Shown: positions 50,583 to 64,000 of the stretch, piece by piece
How the letters are laid out: the number at the start of each line of letters is the position of its first letter
Numbering within the stretch: position 1 is the first letter of the stretch
Source: Caenorhabditis remanei
Lineage: Eukaryota > Nematoda > Chromadorea > Rhabditida > Rhabditidae
Reading direction: 5' to 3'
Assembly: GCF_010183535.1 (NCBI RefSeq)
Contig: NC_071333.1
Coordinates: 14,816,587-14,880,586, forward strand
Length of the DNA: 64,000 nucleotides
The notes under the pieces: generated by a model
The model's input: the letters and a program-made list of their open reading frames with translations, nothing else
What the model was told of the DNA's origin: nothing
Database searches by the model: none
Translations under genes and position numbers: made by a program

Positions 50583-51281
50583 TTGATGCGAGTTCAGGAT
50601 TTGTTGTCTGGGAGCAATCTGAATTTCTATTTAAATGAAGATTAGTGTCAACGATAACAATCAAATTTTATTCAACATGTTTTTCGAAACTTTGTTTTTG
50701 CCAGTCTCCATTGTATTCTGCATTTTGTTTGAAATATCTCAATAAATCTTAATTGAATTGATTCACCAATAAACCAAATCAAACTATTCTTTCTGTTCAA
50801 CGGAAAAATAAACGGAAAAATTGTTGGAACCATATTTTTTATCTATTTTCAAAATTTCGCAGTATCCCTTTAATTTTTATATTGTGCAGCATCGTCCTTT
50901 TTTCTCATGAATCTAGTTGATTTCCTGTTTTCATTCACTTCCATCCTGTTCTAAAGATCCTCATCAAAATTTCAAAAACAGGTTTTGTCCCTGATGGTTG
51001 TCTGTTTTTCCAAAATGGCATCTAACATCACAAACAGGATAACAAACTTCAATGAATATTGTGCTCAGAAAATATTATTCTGTGACGGCGAGATGAAATG
51101 TCAGGATGAGCAAGTTTTGCGGGGATGAAAAGTTAATCAGATAAATCTATTTTATTGCATAAGAATATTTTCTTCCTCCTCTATCATCATAGTAGACGTA
51201 CATACAAACAAAATAAAACCCAGAACCAATTATTAATAAGTTATCGAAAAAATTATTTGGGAATTTTGGAATTTGATAAAA
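50583..51281. other. Intergenic and 3' UTR of the P5CS gene
   Basis: No gene seen. The minus-strand AATAAA at 51151-51156 (TTTATT on plus) lies about 125 nt past the P5CS stop and is the likely polyadenylation signal. Confidence 0.5.
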
Positions 51282-55288
<4,007 letters not shown>

Positions 55289-55303
55289 TTTGGTGGACAA
55301 GAT

Positions 55304-55312
55304 CTGAAAAAT
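55304..55312 (-). promoter_or_regulatory. Probable SL trans-splice acceptor of the P5CS mRNA
   Basis: TTTTTCAG on the minus strand leaves a 15-nt leader before ATG 55288. No upstream in-frame coding exon was found, which favours spliced-leader addition over a cis intron. Confidence 0.5.
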
Positions 55313-58300
55313 GAACATTTGGAGATCTAGATTTGTAGTACTGCAAGAGTGTAGAAGACGTTCAAAGTTACCTTGGTGAACATTTTCAAGTTTTGGAATA
55401 AGAATTTCAGTAAATAAACAAAATTCAGTATGAAAACATACGTACTGTTTTTCAGTTTTATAGCTAAACATTAGGGCTGTAACTGTTATACTGTATTGCA
55501 CCATATTTGGAAACAAAAGACGGTTTTTGTAACAAATCAGAAGGGCGAAAAGAAGGGAAATCGAAATCAACGTTGTCAGTTCACTCCTAGTCCGCCTAGT
55601 CAACCGTATATCTTTCTTCCTCCACGCATCAATCCGGTTCCGCAGTCCGTTGTCATCTCACCCCCCTTTTCCTTATGTATTTTATTTTCACCCGTTCAAC
55701 TTGCAATTGATAATCACAAAATCACCAGACCTATCCTTTCCTAGTGGACTGACTATGTTGCCAAATTTTTTGAGTAGTTTTTTTGTTTTAATTGCTTCTG
55801 ATCAAAGAACTATGGGTTGTATTGGATTGGGGTGGGATGGTATGGTATTCACGTGACAGTCAAAGTTCAAGAAATGAGTGCCAATTAGGTACAAAAAGCA
55901 AAATGGGAGAGCTGGAGAAGTGATAAGACACCATATACCTTTGGAGCCGATCATGAGAATGGTTAAGATTGGTTTCTACATCTAAAACGTGACAATATGA
56001 AAATCTTATTCATTTTGCACGCATCTTACAACGGGTTTCAATTTTATATCAGCGTAACATCTAGAGAACTGGATTTTTTTAGTTCCTGGATATCTTCCTT
56101 ATAGACATACCATTATATATTTGACAAAGATTTTTTAAAGGCTGTCAAAAGGTGAAAGAGTAAAAAAATGTATGAAAAACAAGGTAAATTCAAAATTCGT
56201 CTAACGCTGGTCAATAGCATATGACTGTAGTGGACGAATGAGAGATGGTTTACCCCCGGACGACCACAACTCGCCCTTTTTGATAAGATAACACGCGAGC
56301 TCACTGTTGTCGACTCCGCCCACTCGATCACGTTGAGTCGTCCCTCCATTTTCACTGTCTAATCTTATCGGTTCATCTGTCAATTATTGTTTTTTGACAA
56401 TTTGTATTGTGGAAAAAACAGGGGTAAAAGATAACAAGAACAAAAATGGATGGATCTTGGAATTGTAAACTTTGAAATTGGGCCAAATAAGGCTTCGATT
56501 GAAATTCAATTTGAAGCCAAGCGCGATATCAAAGCTCGGAAATAAGAGATGAGAAGTGGAAGTTAGCCTCAACAAATGGCACGTAAACACTAAATTTGAA
56601 ATAAATGAAGAAATATTGCGATTTTAGGATTTCAGTCAGAACGGAGCTTCCGACATTCAAAGATCTCATTTGAAGTTTCTTTCCTTTTTAGTATTATTTT
56701 GAAACCGAATTTTCAGATAACTACTTGATTCAATCCACACTGCTGTCTTATTCATTCATCTGGTTTTGAGGGTGTTTTTGCAATTAATTAGGTACCTGTA
56801 GTCTGTCAAAGACACCTGATGGTAGGAGTATTTTACGAGAAAAATTCATGATTTCTGGCATAATGCCAACACGAGGTGGGGTCTGAATCTCGTGATGAAT
56901 CGGTACCCTTCCTAGTTAAACATATTGAGAATACTTCCTCCTTTCCATTCAATGCTACACGTTTTGACCGTTTTCCGTGCTCTCGTTATCAGCGACTATA
57001 GCGAGAATACTTTCTTTCGGTCACTCTATTTTTCTCGCACTATGAATATCAAACCCGACGACCAAATAATCATATTACATTTAAGATTGTGATTTCATTC
57101 AAACTCCAAAGGGCGCTCATAACTTGAATTTTGAAAATAGGAAAACGTCACCAAGCAGGTGAATTCTTTGAATGAAGGGATCAGAAATGGGGAGGGACAC
57201 AAAGTACTGTTAACTTTTTATGACCGCAATTTTGATAATTTTGCAGGTTTTTGAGTATAAAACAATTTTTTGATTTTTTGTTGGTTCGAACAGGTTGATC
57301 AGACTTTGAGTCATATGACATTTTTTGAACAGATTTATTCCACCTGAAGTGTTGAACACAATTAATCACACGGAGAATCCAGGCCACCCATACTAATCAG
57401 AACACGAAGCACAGTTAGCATTGACACCGCCTTTTTTGAGAATTCCGATCACATACTGAATTTCACTTCTTTTTTTGGGACCAGTTCGTGTTTACACAAG
57501 TCGTAGCAGCTCATGTCTTCCATTCTTTTTTGGATCAACTAATTTATCTTATTTTCTTCTTTTTTCTTCTTGTTGATTCGAATGAAAATGAAAGTGACGT
57601 TTTTATTTAGAAGTTGTTTCTTTTTTCTAACTCCAGAATAGGAATTAGGTGGTTCTGAGAAGGGCAACTACCGGGTCCTTCGAACATCGTTTTTATTCTT
57701 TCAACGCAGGTCAAAAGTCACGTATCTATTTTTATTCCGTGTCTACCTATAACTAGGAGTTTTCTTCATGTCGGAAATATGTTTACTCCTTCTACTTCAC
57801 TTAATGAAAACTGTCTGCCTTTAAAGCATGTAGGGATTACCCACGCGTGTTAGAATTAAAAAATAGGAGATGAAAGTTGAACGATGAAAATATTCTCATT
57901 ATTTTTATCCATTTCGTTATTTTTTCTCTTACTTTTTATTAAAATTCCTCATTCTTTGCAATTTACTTATTTCATTATTCTGCTTTTTGTAGATCATAAA
58001 CTGATTTTTCGAAAGTTTCGAACTAAAATTCCATGTGTGGTCTCTTATCCTAACATGTAAGCAGATTAGTCGGACTGAAACGTGATGAATTTTTTCAGTT
58101 TATGTAGTGTGTGCTATGATGTCAGTGAAACGCCATATGCATTGAGCACGATTTTGTTAAAACCTGGTGCATTCAAATTGCATTGAGCTTTGAATTTGTG
58201 GATTTGCATCTGCTTTTAAGTTTAATCCACATAATTATCTAGTCTAACCATGTGATCTCTGAGAACTTCTTCAGACTAGAACTGATGATTCGATTTAGGG

Positions 58301-61300
58301 ATCTTAAAAATGTTCAGCATTGAATTAGATTAAAACTTTGGAATTAAGCGACATTTCAAATTGAATGGAAACTCTGGATGATAAGATGAACTATGACTTC
58401 CGGTGTGATGAATCGAAATGCCGTCTAATCAGATTTAAAAATCAGCGGAGAGATGTTCTATGACAAATTTCATTCAATTCTGATTATGTTCTCTTGAATC
58501 CAAAACTCGCTCCTTGGACACCACAGTTTCCGATAATCTCAGAATGAATAATGGCAAAAATCCGATCATCCGAGAAAATCCGTCATAAGCCAACACCTGG
58601 TTAAAATCAGTTTCCTTTTTAGGACATGGTTGTTTATTCCATACTTGCAAAATTCCGGGCTGGCCCGCCGGGCCGGCCCGGCCCGGTTTCAGCCCGGCCC
58701 GGTCCCGGATTTGAATTTTTGAATTTTTTTTTCACTAGAACTTTTTTTTTCAATAATTTTTTTGTCTGAAAATTTTCCAAATTTTTTCTCAAGAATATCA
58801 AAAAATCAGTTTTAAGCGAGTTATGAGACCTCAAAATTCCAAAAATCGCTCCCCGTCGTTATATTTTCAGTACATTTCAATAGAAATGCTCCTCGTCTGA
58901 ACGTGAAATGCATTCATAAATTTTCATTTTTCGAATTTTTTCTTGAAAATTTTTAAAAATATTGCTTTCACGTGTAGGACGAAGAGAAATTCTATTGAAA
59001 TGTACTGTAAAAGTGCACGACTAGCATCGATTTTTGACATTTTGAGGTCTCATAATTCGCTTTAGACGTATTTTCAGACATGAAACCAAAAGAAATGTAT
59101 ATTTTTCCTGGCTTTCTGAATCGATTCATATCAAAAACCCTCAATTTAGAACTAGTTGTGTCCCCCTTTAAATTTTTTTGCCAAAAAAATTGGAAAATTT
59201 TCGAAAAAAAAAATTGAGTTTTTTTAGTACTGAAAATCCGGGCCGAAGAAATTCTGATTTCGGCCCGGCCCGGCCCGTTGCAACTCTGGTTTATTCTGAT
59301 CCTACCAACTCTTATCATTATTTCTTCAATGTATGTAGATCATAGACTAGCTGCGCCTCTCTACAATGAACGTAGCTCGATTTGTAACCCTAAGCAGGTG
59401 TTTTTAGTGCCATTGGTCACAAATGACTCATATAAAGAATTCTTCAGTTTTTACAGTCTAGCCAATTGAAAACAATTTTTTTTTCAGACAGCCGTTTTTT
59501 ATTAGGAAGTCGATTCTCCTCCCTTATTTTTTGTCGTTTTGTTTTATGGTTTTATTTTGTTCATCTCCTTTAATTGTCAGCAGTTGAAGGGACCAAAAAT
59601 GTGGTCGACTAATCACTCGGGGGGTCTTTTCTGCTGTTTTTGACAACCCTCTACCCCAAAAATTTTGTTTGGAACAATTTGGACGCTGACCAAGAACTAA
59701 CTCAAAAAACATATGTAACAGTAACTCGTCTATAGATTTTCTCTGATTTTTCAGAAAGCTTATTTTCATTTTTTCATTTTTCAGAAAGTTTGGCAATCAT
59801 TTCCTAGAATAAAAAAACTGTTTTCAATCAAGCAAGTTTTTAGTTGTCAATCTCAAATTTGGATCGTCCGATGAGAAAACTGATACAGACTCTGCGGATG
59901 GAATGACGCAGGTCAAAGTAACACCACATGTTGAAACTAGAAAACACGAAAATCTGAATCTAGGTTTGCAGGTGCTTAGTAGAAGCAGTTTACTAAAAAT
60001 GGAGGGCAAATCATCAGGAATAAAATTTTGACCAGACTATGTTTACGTAGACCTTGTTGAACTGATCTGTGCAATATCAAATGTTGAGTAAACCCCTTGC
60101 CTAGACTGGTCAATCACTTTTTGAAACTTTCCGTTTTTGTACAGCTGTTAAAATACATTCAAGGTTCTCACAGTTTCTTGAACTCAAAACCATCTGTTTT
60201 CTTCATTTTTTCTGGAGCCCGTGCTAATTTTAGCCTCTGTTTTTTTAAATAAATCACGTTTGGTCGATCTGACAAGAATCAAAGTTTAAAGCATCGCACT
60301 GATCAGAAATAAGTGTTAATTAGTCAGAGTTGTAGAGAACACAATCTGATTTTACAAACTTTTATGTTGAATAGCTTTTGTAAAAAGCAAATTTCAAAAT
60401 TTTCGATATGATGTTATTTTATTCAAATTTCTGCAGGATGTCTGCTGGATAAACACAAAAATGTACTAAAACAGCTCATTTCGCGGGTCATAATCCTCTA
60501 CTATACACCCACACCATCCACCCGAATATGAGCTAAATTCGAATTTCAAAAACCGGTGTCACAGAAGCCCTTGAATTTTTCAAACGTCGTAACGTGGGAG
60601 CTGAAGGGGAGGGAAGGATTAAACTAAAGTGATAAAACATTTCAAAACAAGATAAACAGTTTATTCTTCCCTCCCATTGGCTTCGTTCGGTGCAGTGATC
60701 TAACGCTTTTCATTCCGTGGTGAGTTCCCTAGTTCCCCTCATTTTGTGCCTTATTAATTTTGAATAATTCAACGTGTTACCGTCATTCCTGAGTCTACCT
60801 ATTGCTCATCTTTTGTGTGCCATGACATGTTTTTTCATTTAGTCCTGCTTGTATCCTCACAAAATAGAAAATTAGCATTAGGCGAGCCCACGTGTCAACA
60901 AACCATTCATTTACGGTGTTTTCTATATTTTTGCTTTTTTTGAAACGACATGTTAATTACATTGATGTTGTATCAAAAAATAACAGTCATTCTGAAATTT
61001 GTCAAATAATTTTTTTGATGTTCTTACATGGTCTATGGAAATTCCCCGCCTACAAAATCTCGAACACGCTTGACCTTGTTTGAAAAATTCTTTTTTTGCA
61101 TCACGTCAATTTTCATCCCATTGTCTTTTTTCTTTTATTTTATCCCCCGTTTTTGCCGTTTGATCAATGAGTGTGAGACATATATATATTCGAAATGTCT
61201 AATCCAGACAAATTCGGTAACATTCTTTCATCCCCGTGTGTGGTTGTGTGTGTTCTATTTTTATCTCAATAACTGAGGGCTTTTCTCAGTGCCGCAACCG

Positions 61301-63852
61301 CCGCGTGTGGAGTGTCATCCTAATATGAATGAAAAATTGGGTGGGAGGAAGGAAAATGAAAAGGTCGTCATAACTTTTGTGTTTCTTTTTGAATGCGAGT
61401 TTAGTCTATTTTGATAGGTTCGCAAGCGGAAATGTTTAGAAATTAGTCGTCATCAGTCTTTTCAAATTATTAATTTATGTTCTTTGACACAACAAATTTT
61501 AAGTATGTTTGAAAGTTAGTAAGTTTGACGTTGTATGGTGACATAGTATTTGTACGGAATGCGAGTGATTTAAGCAGTAGTAACAGGAATCCAGAACTTA
61601 TAAGAATCAAGGAATATTGAAATGCTAATACAGAATTGTCATATCTAACGGTTTCCAGTAAACTTTCAAACTGATTTTTGGGTGTTCAGCATTCAGCACC
61701 TGAACTTTTATCAAAATAAAATATCTTACAACTTCCTAATAATAAATGACAAGTAGAATACCAACCAACTTCCCAAAATGTCAAACTTTGGGAAGCCACA
61801 ATTTTCTCTGTTCAAATGCCTCCCACACTACAATCAAGGGCTTAGAATACATTTAGAATACATTCTAAGAATTCATGAAATACTTGAAACAGTTGAGTAA
61901 AACCAGCTGTTTCTGATGTAGCCCAGGTTGAATTCGCAGTGTCGAAACATCAAAGACACTTTCTCGAAACACCAACCTAAGTTCATTCATTCATTCAAAA
62001 GATGCAACAAGAAAAAACACACAAGCGGAATAGTTAATTAGGTGCCCCCTCATTTCTCTTCATATTTAAAGTTCAATCACAAGGGGGCTAAGCTAAACGT
62101 TGATTCATATCGTCAATTTATGAATATTCATTACAACTCAAAGTTCTCTATGAGTTTTTTTTTATTCTTGGGCTATCATAAATATTTGACTTTTTTGATG
62201 TCGTCGTTTTGTTCCCCTCATTGCGAACTGTATAAACATATGTTTTCTTATTCTGACGTTCTGCACCCATGTTATTCTGAATAACTTACAATGAACTCTA
62301 TGTCACGTTCATTCCTACCATTTCCTTGCTGTTCCGTTCCAAACGTTCCGAAATGATGGGAACAGGTGAAAGCGGAGCAAGGAGAAATGTAAGAATGACG
62401 AAACGGAGTTCCTCGGAAGTGCTGTTACGTGACTTGTCCTCTAACTTCTTTCATTAACCGTTCGCGTCGTTTATTTTCGTTTTCAGTTATTCCAAGATAT
62501 TTTAGAGCATACCAAACAAGTGTTCTCAGAAAATCGAAAAACAAATCATAATACTCAATTTATTATATAACCCACCAAATGTCATAACTTTCATGACCCA
62601 ATGTTCGTTTCAACTTTATTCTTTTTCAGTCATCGGCTATCAGTCATCTGAACATTATTGCAACATGTGTAATAATAATATCCTAATATAGTGTTGCGGT
62701 GAATAAATTGATTAGTCAAATCAAATTGAATCAGAAGTAGTCAGCGTTAGTCAGAAGTTGCCAACTGTTGATAGTGTCGTAATATGTTTTTGTGTAACTT
62801 TTTGATCTATAGCTTTTCGTTAATCGGGAGCTAATAGTGAAAACGGTATTTGTAGTTTTCTCAGTATGCATTTTTCCTTGACTCATGAGAATTATTTGAA
62901 TATCTCTTTGTTAGACTTTACATTATTTTGAAATCATTTTGTGTTACTGAACCAACAATCAAGCGTTGTATTTTTTTAACTTCTTGAACTGAGGTTCGAG
63001 TGATCTTAGTAGATACTAATCCTCAAAATTGGAAGCTCTTCAGTTTTGGAACACCCACTTCAAAAGTTTGGAAAGTACAGTAATATGTCTTCACAATTTT
63101 TCATTTCCTAATTATTTTTTTTTCAAAAAGAAAATTTGAACCAAGTTTGAAACCCTTCAAACACTTTCAAAAATCCTGAATCTATTTCTATCCTAGACTT
63201 TTTCACGCAGTCCTGAAATATAACATTCTCTACTTATATGTTGCTCGTCATGATTTGTCCTGGGGACCCAACCTTATCCCACTCCACTCCTTCTAGTATT
63301 TTTTTGCGAGGGTAGCAACAGACAGCACAATTCATCTCTCTTTTTTCTCTCTCCCCCACCTTTTTTCTATTTTTTTTAGTGTTGTGCCTTTTTTTGACGT
63401 TTACCATGATGGAAGAGCAAAAAAGAAATCGAGAGGAGGGAGAAACCACTCTTGACTTTGACTATCTTTCAATCTTTCAACCCTCTTTGAACGAATTGTG
63501 AAAATTGAAAGAGTTGAGCTCATAAAAGGGGCGGAGTCGCCGCCATGGTCTCACGTTCGGGACCAATGTCACGTTTGCGTGAAATGAATGAATGAATGGG
63601 AAAGAAAAAAAGAGTGATGCTGATAATAGTGTGTACTCCAAAATTCTGGAGTAGGAGATTACGTCGCAAACTTTTGTTTAATCCCGACCCTGTAATCACT
63701 CCTCATTCAAATGACTTTCTTTGTATTTTTTTCTCTTTTTGATCGCTCAATTTCACAATTTTTTTTTCAAAGTTGGCATCATCGTTATTCTCTTTTTGTG
63801 TTCGATATGATCATATATTCTCAATTTTTCATCTCACCAATTCATTACAGGG
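55313..63852. other. 8.5-kb largely non-coding region
   Basis: I found no gene with splice, motif or codon support. Short frames such as 59824-60009 (minus) and 56113-56355 (minus) lack context. One large palindromic repeat is listed separately. It probably holds the upstream regulatory DNA of the P5CS gene and of the gene that starts at 63853. Confidence 0.5.
58645..59283. repeat. Large GGCCCGG palindromic element, about 640 bp
   Basis: Both ends carry GGCCCGG tandem units bounded by TTGCAA. Inside, two further pairs of inverted arms match closely: 58811-58848 with 59028-59065 (AAGCGAGTTATGAGACCTCA type) and 58869-58897 with 58979-59007 (AGTACATTTCAATAGAAATG type). The whole element can fold as one long hairpin around an AT-rich centre near 58940. 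It has no coding capacity. It is a non-autonomous transposon-like element related in its GC ends to 9488-9938. Confidence 0.7.
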
Positions 63853-63935
63853 ATGCCAAAGTCACCACACAGGACAAATTTTCAGTCACTCTACCCTGTT
63901 ATAATTTTATTGACACACCTTGCATTGGAAGCACA
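63853..63935 (+). CDS. First exon of a secreted or membrane protein, continues past window
   Basis: After CATTACAG, an ATG two bases downstream opens 27 codons plus two bases ending at a perfect donor (GCACA|GTAAGT). The peptide has a short basic N region and a hydrophobic core ([15 protein letters not shown]), a classical signal peptide with a likely cleavage site near the exon end. The CAG immediately before the ATG suggests trans-splicing or a 5' UTR intron. The family cannot be named from this exon. Confidence 0.6.
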
Positions 63936-64000
63936 GTAAGTTTTTTTCAGAAGGTTTTGCGACTGTATTTGTTGCTGTGTTCAAAATATTCTAAAGCTAG

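Noticed and set aside
59824..60009. 61-codon minus-strand ORF with hydrophobic start
   Set aside because: Isolated, without acceptor, donor or homology cue; kept as unsupported.

Overview
The window is nuclear DNA from a Caenorhabditis nematode. Signs of this are AT-rich sequence, many small exons, splice acceptors of the TTTTCAG type, introns that can be as short as 48 nt, nematode-specific chemoreceptor and ABF-type antimicrobial peptide genes, and scattered TACTGTAG motifs. The gene order (a Capicua/gei-3 homologue, two ABF genes, two Str-class receptors, then an alh-13/P5CS homologue) matches what I remember of the T22H6 cosmid region on the C. elegans X chromosome. C. elegans or a very close relative is therefore the most likely source. 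The species call rests on memory and inference; the gene families are read directly from the sequence.

Left part (1-8.4 kb): two weak hypothetical ORFs; a two-exon gene whose 3' part changes frame repeatedly and looks degenerate (about 1.5-3.0 kb, with a palindromic MITE-like repeat inside); a small 77-codon gene; a six-exon nitrobindin/THAP4-like gene on the minus strand with a tRNA-Val(AAC) nested in its first intron; one orphan terminal exon; and two candidate exons near 8 kb.

Centre (10.7-43.2 kb): one very large plus-strand gene, the Capicua/GEI-3 transcriptional repressor. I could chain 34 exons in a consistent reading frame, giving 1574 codons plus stop. It has the N-terminal Capicua domain, the [15 protein letters not shown] / [13 protein letters not shown] block, the HMG box and the C-terminal C1 domain. 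Its 5' intron is 14.3 kb. A possible alternative first exon lies at 18 kb, and using it would read one downstream exon in a second frame.

Right part (44.3-55.3 kb, all on the minus strand): two tandem ABF-type defensin-like genes with unusual C-terminal tails; two tandem intact Str-class seven-transmembrane chemoreceptor genes with identical exon structure, one of which has a tRNA-like insertion in intron 1; and alh-13/P5CS, the bifunctional mitochondrial proline-biosynthesis enzyme (9 exons, 800 codons). The last 8.5 kb is mostly non-coding, with a large GC-rich palindrome. It ends in the first exon (signal peptide) of a gene that continues past the window.

The genes do not form a pathway: a transcription regulator, innate-immunity peptides, chemoreceptors and a metabolic enzyme sit as independent units. 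The most notable features are the defensin-plus-low-complexity-tail architecture, the dual-frame gei-3 exon, the tRNA-like insertion dated by its intact paralogue, and the family of GGCCCGG palindromes.
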